From an uncultured Fidelibacterota bacterium (GTDB lineage: Bacteria; Fidelibacterota; Marinisomatia; Marinisomatales; TCS55): DNA of 64,000 nt. Positions within the stretch are counted from its first letter, which is position 1; each line of letters begins with the position of its first letter. The notes beneath the pieces are model-generated. The model was not told the DNA's origin and made no database searches. It saw nothing but the letters and a program-made list of their open reading frames with translations. This document shows positions 16,720 through 25,193 of the stretch, in pieces. Position numbers and translations under genes: made by a program. The DNA lies in the NCBI GenBank assembly GCA_913062595.1, contig CAJXWT010000002.1, positions 28,955 through 92,954 of the forward strand. Direction: 5' to 3'.

Positions 16720-18482
16720 AAAAAATACGTTATTTAGTTATTTTGTTATCAAGTATAACCTTAGCGAAGATACCAGGCAATATGGATCAATCTGTTGAAA
16801 TAGTTATTCAATCATTTTCAGGAAATGGGCAAGTGAGATGTTTGACGCCGCATTTATTTAATGTAGCACTATACGGCAATCAGCTAGATGACAACCAGAA
16901 ATCAAGGTTACGAAATGTTGGATTTCGATTTGACAGGCCGATCGTTCATCGTTCAATGGAAGATCGCGCTGAGGGCGTAGGGCTAGACCAGACACTTGAT
17001 AATGGTTATTTCCGTTTTCACTATACTATTACTGGCACCCATGCTATTGCTAATGCGGATACAAATGGTAATAATATACCGGATTATATTGACCAGATGG
17101 TGACAGTATTTCAGTTTGTCACCAACATGCAATTAGATAGTCTTGGTTATGCAGAACCGCCCAGCGATAGCTGGTATCCTGCTAATTCAGACAATGGTGG
17201 TTCGAATCATTATGATATATACATTAGAAACCTTGAATCCAACATGTATGGATATGTTATGCCAGAAGCTTTTGCAAATGCTACTGGGTTTGGAAACAAC
17301 GAGAATACACCAGTTACGGAATTAAATGCCCTCAATTCTTTTATGGCTATGCGCAACAATTATACTGGCTTCCCTGGCACAGAGGAAGAAAGTATAAAAG
17401 TTACGGCTGCACATGAATATCATCATGCAGTACAATCTGGCTATGATGGCTATGAGGCACAATGGTTAATGGAAGCAACAGCTGTAGAAATGGAGGAACA
17501 AGTTTATGACGAAATCAATGATTGTTATCAATATCTACTGTCCTGGTTTGCAGAACCACACAAAGCACTAGATGATCAAAGTGATCACTGGTATGGATCA
17601 TTTATTTTCCCGCAATATATCTTTGAACACTTTGGCGGGAGTTCAACACTTAGAAAAATCTGGGAAAAAAGCATATCTAATGATAGTTATTATGGAGATT
17701 TCAGCCACAGGGCAATTTCTTTAGCTTTATCCAGTGAAGGATCATCGTTTTCCGATGCTCTGAATAAAATGGTCATAGCAAACAGGATTATGTCTTCGAG
17801 CCCTAATGCTGGATTATTTTCCTATGACGAAGCAGATACATATCCCGTAAGTGGACCAGCAACATTTCAAACTGTCACATATAGTGCAGGTACTAACCAG
17901 TCAGTTACAAGTACCAATCTTAACCGCTTTGCGAGCCAATATACACAGATTAATACGAGTGATCCTGTTCTGGCAAACCTGACAAATAATTCAGGTCCAG
18001 CCACAGATCTTAATATGCATGCTATAATTGCATATGCAGATAATTCCTGGACTGTTTATTCCGGTAATTCAATTAATGTTGATCCAACAGGATCAAGCAG
18101 TCTATACCTAGCTGTAGTCAGTCAGGATACGAGTGCAAACAACTGGGACTACCAAATAGATATTACTGATGGTGAACTAGCAGTAGATAATAATGTTGTG
18201 CCTGTCTTTATATCGGTATCGCAAAATTACCCAAACCCTTTTAATCCATCTACATCCTTTGATATACAAATCCCCTTTAAACAGCAGATTAGGATTAAGG
18301 TAATGTCAGTTACAGGTAAACGTATCGCTGAAATAGCGAACCAAACTTTACCCGCTGGTAATTGGACTTATCGTTGGGATGGCATATCTAATTCAGGTAA
18401 GCCCGCTCCATCAGGTCAGTATTTTATTGTGATTGAAGGTGATAATTTTCAGCGCTGGCTGAAAGCAACATTATTAAAATAA
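16716..18482 (+). CDS. Secreted MXAN_6640-type metalloprotease, T9SS substrate
   Basis: A 588-residue secreted protein starting at the ATG at 16716 (signal peptide MKKIRYLVILLSSITLAK), which overlaps the upstream stop. The segment from about residue 100 (FHYTITGTHAI, then DTNGNNIPDYIDQM) is typical of the MXAN_6640 putative metalloprotease family. The zinc site is HEYHH at residues 233-237, with a downstream EATAVEMEE supplying a likely third ligand. A C-terminal T9SS sorting domain begins YPNPFNPST and ends KATLLK. Unlike many relatives it has almost no prodomain after the signal, which may instead be the preceding lipoprotein. It ends two bases from the convergent lipoprotein gene. Confidence 0.82.
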   Translation: MKKIRYLVILLSSITLAKIPGNMDQSVEIVIQSFSGNGQVRCLTPHLFNVALYGNQLDDNQKSRLRNVGFRFDRPIVHRSMEDRAEGVGLDQTLDNGYFRFHYTITGTHAIANADTNGNNIPDYIDQMVTVFQFVTNMQLDSLGYAEPPSDSWYPANSDNGGSNHYDIYIRNLESNMYGYVMPEAFANATGFGNNENTPVTELNALNSFMAMRNNYTGFPGTEEESIKVTAAHEYHHAVQSGYDGYEAQWLMEATAVEMEEQVYDEINDCYQYLLSWFAEPHKALDDQSDHWYGSFIFPQYIFEHFGGSSTLRKIWEKSISNDSYYGDFSHRAISLALSSEGSSFSDALNKMVIANRIMSSSPNAGLFSYDEADTYPVSGPATFQTVTYSAGTNQSVTSTNLNRFASQYTQINTSDPVLANLTNNSGPATDLNMHAIIAYADNSWTVYSGNSINVDPTGSSSLYLAVVSQDTSANNWDYQIDITDGELAVDNNVVPVFISVSQNYPNPFNPSTSFDIQIPFKQQIRIKVMSVTGKRIAEIANQTLPAGNWTYRWDGISNSGKPAPSGQYFIVIEGDNFQRWLKATLLK

Positions 18483-18483
18483 T

Positions 18484-19446
18484 TTAATCTAATAACAACA
18501 TAGTAAGATCTTCTAAATGGGTTTCATAGGCTTCTACTGATTTGTCAAAACGAAGCTCATATTCTTCTTTTTTTTCAGGATTATTACGAAGATAAACCCG
18601 GCCGCCTTTTTCCTTTTCTGCAATTTTATCAATGACTACAAAAAATTTATCTAATTGATCAAGTTTCCGGTTAAGTCTGTCAACTTTGTTTAAACGGATT
18701 CCTATTATTTCGATATAATTACCACTTTCAGCTACAGCATTAACTACTTCTGAAGTGAGGTCAACAATCTTTGGTTGTAATTCCATCCTTCGATCGAATA
18801 ATCCTTGTGAAATAAAAAGCCAATCATCCTTTTGTTTTGTAATGAAAACCAATTCTATATCCCTTCTTTCCAGTGCCTTTCCTATTTTTGAGAGTGATTC
18901 TTCATAAGACAGCTTCCTTTCAATAATTGCATTATCAAGAGTAATGAACTGTTGTCTAAATGTTTTTTCTTTACCTGGGATTTTTGATTCAATTTCCAGT
19001 CGTCTACTTTTTTGCACGCGGATGATTAGTTTTTTTTCCGTCTTTGCGTTAGATAAAATATTCTTATGGGCAGCTGCCATGATATCCAGGTTGGCATCAA
19101 CAAATTCATAAAACTTAAAATCATTCTGTAGTGACTTGTTTAGTAATGGCCTTAGTATCTTTTTAGTGGCCTTTAATTCTTTTGCTTTATCCTGCACCCA
19201 TTCTCGATGATTGCGTACCTGTGACTCCATAGCATATATATCACCAAATTCTCTTGAACTCGTGGGTAAATATTTACCCACTTTTTGAGCTACTTTAGAA
19301 GATGCAACTTTGGAAGGGATACTGCCTAATAAATCGCTTAAAGGGTTCGAGCCTGAACAGCTTATGTGAAAAAACAAAAGTCCCAGCAAAAGGGACTTTT
19401 TAAAATGGAAATTCAATCTTTGGACCAGCAATTCAGTCAGAAACAT
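18484..19446 (-). CDS. Coiled-coil-rich lipoprotein, unrecognised
   Basis: About 320 residues from the ATG at 19446; the frame is open to 19518, but that region lies inside the glutaredoxin gene. The N-terminus is a lipoprotein signal (KKSLLLGLLFFHISC) with Cys near residue 30. The mature protein is highly charged and mostly helical, with long Lys/Glu/Arg-rich stretches that suggest coiled coils. No enzymatic motif is seen. It overlaps the glutaredoxin stop by 14 bases and is the last gene of the long minus-strand block. It could be a periplasmic scaffold or adhesin-associated protein; I do not assign a role. Confidence 0.7.
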   Translation of the reverse strand: MFLTELLVQRLNFHFKKSLLLGLLFFHISCSGSNPLSDLLGSIPSKVASSKVAQKVGKYLPTSSREFGDIYAMESQVRNHREWVQDKAKELKATKKILRPLLNKSLQNDFKFYEFVDANLDIMAAAHKNILSNAKTEKKLIIRVQKSRRLEIESKIPGKEKTFRQQFITLDNAIIERKLSYEESLSKIGKALERRDIELVFITKQKDDWLFISQGLFDRRMELQPKIVDLTSEVVNAVAESGNYIEIIGIRLNKVDRLNRKLDQLDKFFVVIDKIAEKEKGGRVYLRNNPEKKEEYELRFDKSVEAYETHLEDLTMLLLD

Positions 19447-19690
19447 CCAGTAAGCCATCCAGATCCCCTGATTGGTGTAAGGCAAATAAATCGTCAAATC
19501 CACCGATCGAATTTTCATTTATTAATATTTGCGGTACGGTGTGACCACCTGTGAGATCATATAAGTCATCCCTGGTCATTCCAAGTTCGTCAATATTTAA
19601 CTCTTCATATGACACGCCCTTATTATTTAGCAATATTTTGGCATTGCGACAGTACGGACACCAATTGGTCATATATATTTTTACACTCAT
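19433..19690 (-). CDS. Glutaredoxin (GrxC type)
   Basis: An 85-residue dithiol glutaredoxin. The redox motif CPYC lies at about residues 11-14 (MSVKIYMTNWCPYC), followed by the TVP cis-proline loop (GGHTVPQILIN) and the GGFDDL glutathione-binding segment. It reduces disulfides with glutathione or an equivalent thiol in the cytoplasm. The start at 19690 overlaps the stop of the C25-type gene (19687) by four bases; the longer frame from 19795 lies inside that gene's T9SS domain and is not used. Its position between secreted-protein genes is unexpected for a cytosolic protein. Confidence 0.9.
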   Translation of the reverse strand: MSVKIYMTNWCPYCRNAKILLNNKGVSYEELNIDELGMTRDDLYDLTGGHTVPQILINENSIGGFDDLFALHQSGDLDGLLDVSD

Positions 19691-22600
19691 TTGATCAATA
19701 ATACCTTTTGAATTTGGTTGAAATTTAATGCTTCCATGATCACAAAATATGTCCCGGAAGCGACAGGTTGTCCGAATCTGTTCGTGCCACTCCATTGAAG
19801 AGCATAGGTTCCGGCATTCTTTTGTTCGTGGAGTAATACGTTCACTTCCCTCCCCAGAATATCATAAACGGTCATTCTTACATCTGAAGCCGTTGGCAAT
19901 TGATAACGTATGGTTGTTACGGGGTTGAATGGGTTCGGATAGGCTGGCATTAATTGAAAACCTGTAGGCAGATGTTCATCTTCCGTTCCCAAAGGTGCCA
20001 CGTAGTTAGCCGGTGCTTCTGTTGTGAAACGAATGGCTCGTTCATGGGCAAGTTCTGCTGCACCGGGAGCGTATTCATTGTTAAAAACATACTGAATACC
20101 TTCATTTTTGGTGTGGTCTTCTATGCCCACTGTAGCATAATTCTTATCCGCGTCAATATCAGCGATCTCTAAATAGTGGAATTCGATCACACCATCCCCG
20201 GATTCTGTTGGCATGGCAGTTTGGTCGTATAAATGGATAGCGAATGTTTCTTCTGTTACTTCATCAAATCCATTTAAAGCTCGGGACCATTCAATGATAA
20301 AACGGCCATTTTCTTCATCATTTTTTGTATAAACACGAATAGAGTCTTCATTGATCACTTCCAAGTCATCCCAGAATGGTGCCAGGATTGCTTTGGGTCC
20401 CAATGCCATTGGAATAGTATAGTTATAAAAATAATCAATATCGCATAATTCAAACGAAACCCAGCCGTTGGAGCTGATGGTCATTTCATCATAGGTTCTA
20501 CCGAAATACTGGAATTCAAAAGGGAGCTCGACATTCACGTGATCATCATCATCGAGTTTGTATTCAGTGCCGCCGCTGCCGTTATAACCTGGATCCAACT
20601 CTACCCAGTCAAATAAAGGCATTTGAGTGTAATTAGCGTCAGTGTTATCATAGGCCCAATAGCCATACCATGTATTAGAGATTGGGTCTTCTGTCGTTTG
20701 CGAGGCAATATTTATCACATGGTCACCCTCATAAATTGTAACAGTATCTTGATAGATAAGGACGTTCAAAGTAAGATCACTTCCAATTGAGGCATCATCT
20801 ATACTTCCAGTATGATCATCTAATTCAATTGCATTAGATGAAAATGATTCAATATCGAATATCGTAGAACTATCTATATATGAAAAACTTATAGAATCAC
20901 TTATACCATCTATGACACAGTTTAGATGTTCGAAAAGTCCGGAAGAATAATTATGATATGTTAGTTCAGGAATAAAATTAGAATTTGGTTCTAGATCATC
21001 TGGACCAATATTTACTTCTATTTGAGGTTTTATGACAGGAATAAATAATGTATAATCAGCAAAATCAGTATTTATATACAATGAAATATAATCGAAATCT
21101 TTGGATATTGATCTTATAGTAAATGGTGATGCAGGAATCACAACTTCATTATTATCAGATTCAGGAATGACTATATCAGCATTTATAACCTGACAATGAC
21201 TATTCATATCATTACTTATATCAGCATTTGATGTATTCAAAGAAGTATGCCCTGAATTTTTGAAGATTGGATATACATCAACTGTTTCACCCGTTTCTAG
21301 CACACCATTTCCATTAACGTCATTTTGTAGTTCATACCCAATAAGCATCAATTCAATATCAAGTGATTCGGTTGCGATTTCTTCATGGTATTGTGTATAG
21401 CCATTTTTATTTATATAGATACCAACAGTAGAAATACCAAACAATGACACTTGTGTATGGAAGTAACCTAAATGATCAGATACACCTTTTGCTAATAAAC
21501 TATCATCAGCCATGATCGAAACAACTGCGTTTACAATCGGTTCTTCATTCAGATCTTTTACACCAATTGTAATATCTCCATCATGTCTATAGAAGGTATT
21601 TGTTGACACTGAAAATTCATGAGGTTCATTCAGATAGATGGAAACGGAAGGATCCCCCAAAATGTTATATACGTGAAAATAGAATTCCTGGACTTCTTCC
21701 GGTCCGTCGAGGTTTGGGAATTCGCGAGTTAGACCTAATAATCCTGCATTGAGTGCTGGTCCTAATTCCACAATACCATCATCCAGCATGGCATCAAACA
21801 TATAGGCGTTAATAACATTGTTATACTTTGTGCTGGTATGCAGATCAGATGGACCCACGATAGCTACTCCCCCTTTAGGATTTGAAGGTGTTCCGGCCCG
21901 GGTCAACGCTTCGCCTAAACACGGATCTACATTGTTGGCAAAATCGTTGGAGTTACACACAAAACTGGTGAAGACCGGCGTCATCCAACCATTGTTAAGC
22001 CCAGCCACATCACTGACATGAAATTCAGGATAATGCCAGCCGTTGGCGTCGCCCCAGCCGCGGTAATTCACGATGCCGACACCGCTGTTAATATAATTCT
22101 GGATCAGTGATGCACCTTGCTGTGTGGGTGGATAAAAAACGGTGTCCACGGATGTATAGCCTTCATCAAGCAACAGATCACGAACCCAATAGGATGTCCA
22201 TTTCGGTGTAATGGGAATGGGAACAGTATTACTATAGTTTCCGGCTACTACAAGTGCCTTGCCCAACCAATCAGGATTTGTTGCTAAAGGCTGCCGGTGA
22301 TAATTGATGGTCTTGCGGATCATAACCACCAATTCAGAAACTGAATCCACGGAAAAACGGCCGATAAACACGTCCGGGAAAAAATCATCGCCCAGCAAAT
22401 GGGTGTACTTTTGATCGGTAACGTCATTCTCAGGGCCGTAATAAAAAGACGGCATTGCTGCTACACCATCCACATCACCAATTAATAGTACATATTCTAA
22501 CATTGGGTCAGCCATTAATGTTGCTGCGATGGCATCTTTAATCTCAGCTGCAGTGGCCCCTATTTCACCGAGAGTTTTTACGAAAACGTCGAAACCCTGT

Positions 22601-22845
22601 GATTTTTTAAATGAAACAAGCTCATCCAGGTGGTTTACCATATTATCAGGTGTAATGATCAAGTAAGATCCGCGCTGGGGGTTTAGTTGGCTCAAGGGTA
22701 TATTGTATGTTTCAGAAATAAGATGCCGATACGCCATGGGGATCGGTCCACTTAAGATATCCGCACGATCTTTACACCGAAATGAACCTTCGTTAGCAAA
22801 TAGAAGGGGCATTGATAATAAAATTACAGTTTTAATAAAACGCAT
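19687..22845 (-). CDS. Gingipain-like C25 family protein, T9SS substrate
   Basis: A 1052-residue secreted protein. A signal peptide (residues 1-17) is followed by a C25 caspase-fold domain at about 57-385 with DPMLEYVLLIGDVDG and PDVFIGRFSVDSVSEL. The segment NYRGWGDANGW aligns with NYTGHG of gingipain R, so the catalytic His position is Trp264; the nucleophile position is Cys297 (FTSFVCNSNDF). Ig-like domains follow, then a module around 770-960 with ISSNGWVSFE and FIIEWSR, shared with the gene at 33867. The C-terminus is a T9SS sorting domain (YPNPFNPVTTIRYQL to VLLIK). It may be an inactive or altered peptidase. It overlaps the M14 gene by 22 bases and glutaredoxin by 4. Confidence 0.85.
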   Translation of the reverse strand: MRFIKTVILLSMPLLFANEGSFRCKDRADILSGPIPMAYRHLISETYNIPLSQLNPQRGSYLIITPDNMVNHLDELVSFKKSQGFDVFVKTLGEIGATAAEIKDAIAATLMADPMLEYVLLIGDVDGVAAMPSFYYGPENDVTDQKYTHLLGDDFFPDVFIGRFSVDSVSELVVMIRKTINYHRQPLATNPDWLGKALVVAGNYSNTVPIPITPKWTSYWVRDLLLDEGYTSVDTVFYPPTQQGASLIQNYINSGVGIVNYRGWGDANGWHYPEFHVSDVAGLNNGWMTPVFTSFVCNSNDFANNVDPCLGEALTRAGTPSNPKGGVAIVGPSDLHTSTKYNNVINAYMFDAMLDDGIVELGPALNAGLLGLTREFPNLDGPEEVQEFYFHVYNILGDPSVSIYLNEPHEFSVSTNTFYRHDGDITIGVKDLNEEPIVNAVVSIMADDSLLAKGVSDHLGYFHTQVSLFGISTVGIYINKNGYTQYHEEIATESLDIELMLIGYELQNDVNGNGVLETGETVDVYPIFKNSGHTSLNTSNADISNDMNSHCQVINADIVIPESDNNEVVIPASPFTIRSISKDFDYISLYINTDFADYTLFIPVIKPQIEVNIGPDDLEPNSNFIPELTYHNYSSGLFEHLNCVIDGISDSISFSYIDSSTIFDIESFSSNAIELDDHTGSIDDASIGSDLTLNVLIYQDTVTIYEGDHVINIASQTTEDPISNTWYGYWAYDNTDANYTQMPLFDWVELDPGYNGSGGTEYKLDDDDHVNVELPFEFQYFGRTYDEMTISSNGWVSFELCDIDYFYNYTIPMALGPKAILAPFWDDLEVINEDSIRVYTKNDEENGRFIIEWSRALNGFDEVTEETFAIHLYDQTAMPTESGDGVIEFHYLEIADIDADKNYATVGIEDHTKNEGIQYVFNNEYAPGAAELAHERAIRFTTEAPANYVAPLGTEDEHLPTGFQLMPAYPNPFNPVTTIRYQLPTASDVRMTVYDILGREVNVLLHEQKNAGTYALQWSGTNRFGQPVASGTYFVIMEALNFNQIQKVLLIK

Positions 22846-25172
22846 TTTCTTATGAATGTTCGTTGCTCTGATATAATCTTAACAAAATACACACCGGAAC
22901 TGGTTGTGCCATCAATATTATCCAGCAAATTATATCGCCATGGTTGTCGCTGTCGATATTGCGGCTGAATTTTTTCAAAGTATACTTCCTGGCCGAGTAG
23001 ATTGTATACCAGGATAGTTACTGGTTGACTGTTATTGATTAGATCTATGCTGATCATGCCCGTTGATGGATTTGGATAAATATTAGTTACTGAAACGCCT
23101 TCAGATTTTTGTCCTATGCCTGGCCCCTCTGTTACGGTACCTAATGTGAAATCATTTCCAGCATATAACTCCATAGAATTTATATTACATCCCCTATAAT
23201 TAATGGTTTCATCTCTATTCACTTCGAGTTTTACTTTAATATTGTTAAATCCATTTGTATCCGCAATCATCAACCTATGCCGTATGGGTTCTGACCAATG
23301 GTGGCCTGACAACGACATTTCAGCGATGGTATTATCTGTCGAATCCATTAGGATAATGCTGAGCGAATCATGATCCCATTCAAATTCCCACTGATGATTG
23401 ATCCGCAGTGCGACTACGTTCATTTCTTGAGGGAATACATATAGATCCGTTTCCAGGGTAAATATAGAATCCAAGGAGTCGGCATTTGCGTAAAATAATC
23501 CGTCCTGGGTGCGAATCGAGTTATCAAATACCCAAGGCCCTATAATTGTGCTAAATGAAGAACTATCAACAACGGTTGCACCATAGATATATTGTATCCA
23601 TGATGGCTGGGGCATATTTACGTCCAGTTCCAGGTCTCCAGCAACGGTAATAGTACGCCGCCACGGAATGAGGTAATCCCAGTAAATCGTGAATTCCCAC
23701 TCTCCCTCTGGAATTGTTAGACTGTGAATGTGGTTAAAATCCATTTCTATAGTGTCAGAAATGCCTTCATTAGCAATAACTAAAAATGGATTTTCATCCA
23801 AAACGACTGGAGACTGAAAGGAAGCAATGGTTATATCAACATTATGTAAGGGAAGCGGGACCAGCGTTACGTTTTGCGTCGAAGGTGAACTGGCGTTAGC
23901 AGTAACGAGGAAATTCAAGGGGTAATAACCAGATTTTTCGTACCTAACCGAATAGGTGCCTGGTTCCACGATTCGGCGGTAACGGCCAAATTCATCGCTC
24001 TTGCGGGGTTTCTGAACACCACCATGTAGTTCATCGATTGTAATTATAGCATCTTTAAGGGGCATTCCAGTGCCACCATCAGTAACTATACCTGTGATCT
24101 GGGATGCATCTGTATTATATCCAATTGAACGGTCCATGAGGAAAAGCATCGCTGGCATCAAACGATCAATAGTATCCTCAATCAAAGCGCTGTCCGGCTG
24201 CAAATTCGATGTACCGCATTCAATTAGATACTGAAAACAACCAGTAGCGTGGTAAAACCAGTCATGTGCTTTTCCATTTCTACTTTGCCCATATAAAGAT
24301 TGATAAGTATCCGTGCTATTTTCTTTGAGAATAAGTTCTGCAATTTGATCTCCGATGCCCTTAATAGTAGTATTGTCTGGCGTCTTTTTATCCCCATCCC
24401 AACGCCATGAATTATAAACTTTTTCTGATAAACTTCCTGATCGAGAACTATGCCAAGCAATCGAAAAAACATAATCATTTTCCAGGGCCAAGTCTCGCAC
24501 AGCCCTTATTTCAGATTCAGACCAGGGTGTTGTCCCCCGATAATAATCATAATGCGCAGCATAATCACTGGGGTCAGGTTCCATGAACGTATCACCAAAA
24601 ACCCAATTAAAATCAAAATTCCGGTTTAAATCAACGCCATCAATGTCCTCACCAATGGCTGGATTGTAATCAAAATAATTATTTGGCCATGGCCCTTCCG
24701 GCGAAAAATCATTTTTATTCTTCCTGAAGCTCACATCAAGTCCATCATGAACAACATCCAATCCCTCTGGATTAAGGGTCGGAATTATCCAGGTTTCAAG
24801 ATTCTGTTTTATTATGGCCATATGCTGTACTTCTGCTGGGGGCGGATCAAGCATTTCAGTGATCAGTTTTAATACGGCCTCAACGCCCAGAATTTCCTCA
24901 GCATGTAATTGACCGATAAATAATACCCGTGGTTCATCTTCCTTAATTTCAGCATTATCTGATATCTTCACCGCAAAAATGGGTAACTGTTCTTGGCTAC
25001 TATACCCTATAGTATCAACCCGGTATATTGAATTAAAATCAGATATCTGGTTGAGGGAATCAAGAAATTCCCGGATTTCGGGAAATGTATGATAGCGTGA
25101 ATCCAATGCCTGCGCATCAAGTAAAACAATACAAGTGCACATGAATACTACTGTTTTACCTAGAGCTTTCAT
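22824..25172 (-). CDS. Secreted M14 zinc carboxypeptidase, T9SS substrate
   Basis: A 782-residue secreted metallopeptidase expected to remove C-terminal residues or cleave peptidoglycan-type peptides. A signal peptide (1-20) precedes the M14 domain (about 25-345). Zinc ligands are His90 and Glu93 (GQLHAEE) and His241 (SIAWHSS). The substrate-binding DLNRNFDFNW lies near 181-190, and the catalytic Glu is Glu318 (YLIECGTS). A carboxypeptidase-regulatory-like beta domain follows at about 360-440 (GIVTDGGTGMPLKDA), then beta-rich regions and a T9SS sorting domain starting IYPNPSTG. All catalytic residues are present, so it should be active. It is 21 bases after the repeat-protein gene. Confidence 0.9.
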   Translation of the reverse strand: MKALGKTVVFMCTCIVLLDAQALDSRYHTFPEIREFLDSLNQISDFNSIYRVDTIGYSSQEQLPIFAVKISDNAEIKEDEPRVLFIGQLHAEEILGVEAVLKLITEMLDPPPAEVQHMAIIKQNLETWIIPTLNPEGLDVVHDGLDVSFRKNKNDFSPEGPWPNNYFDYNPAIGEDIDGVDLNRNFDFNWVFGDTFMEPDPSDYAAHYDYYRGTTPWSESEIRAVRDLALENDYVFSIAWHSSRSGSLSEKVYNSWRWDGDKKTPDNTTIKGIGDQIAELILKENSTDTYQSLYGQSRNGKAHDWFYHATGCFQYLIECGTSNLQPDSALIEDTIDRLMPAMLFLMDRSIGYNTDASQITGIVTDGGTGMPLKDAIITIDELHGGVQKPRKSDEFGRYRRIVEPGTYSVRYEKSGYYPLNFLVTANASSPSTQNVTLVPLPLHNVDITIASFQSPVVLDENPFLVIANEGISDTIEMDFNHIHSLTIPEGEWEFTIYWDYLIPWRRTITVAGDLELDVNMPQPSWIQYIYGATVVDSSSFSTIIGPWVFDNSIRTQDGLFYANADSLDSIFTLETDLYVFPQEMNVVALRINHQWEFEWDHDSLSIILMDSTDNTIAEMSLSGHHWSEPIRHRLMIADTNGFNNIKVKLEVNRDETINYRGCNINSMELYAGNDFTLGTVTEGPGIGQKSEGVSVTNIYPNPSTGMISIDLINNSQPVTILVYNLLGQEVYFEKIQPQYRQRQPWRYNLLDNIDGTTSSGVYFVKIISEQRTFIRKCVLLKL

Positions 25173-25193
25173 GATGAGCCAGCAGCAGTAAGA

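Noticed and set aside
18466..18500. AT-rich hairpin between convergent genes ending at 18482 and 18484
   Set aside because: Only about six weak base pairs, no U-run; within chance expectation for AT-rich DNA.
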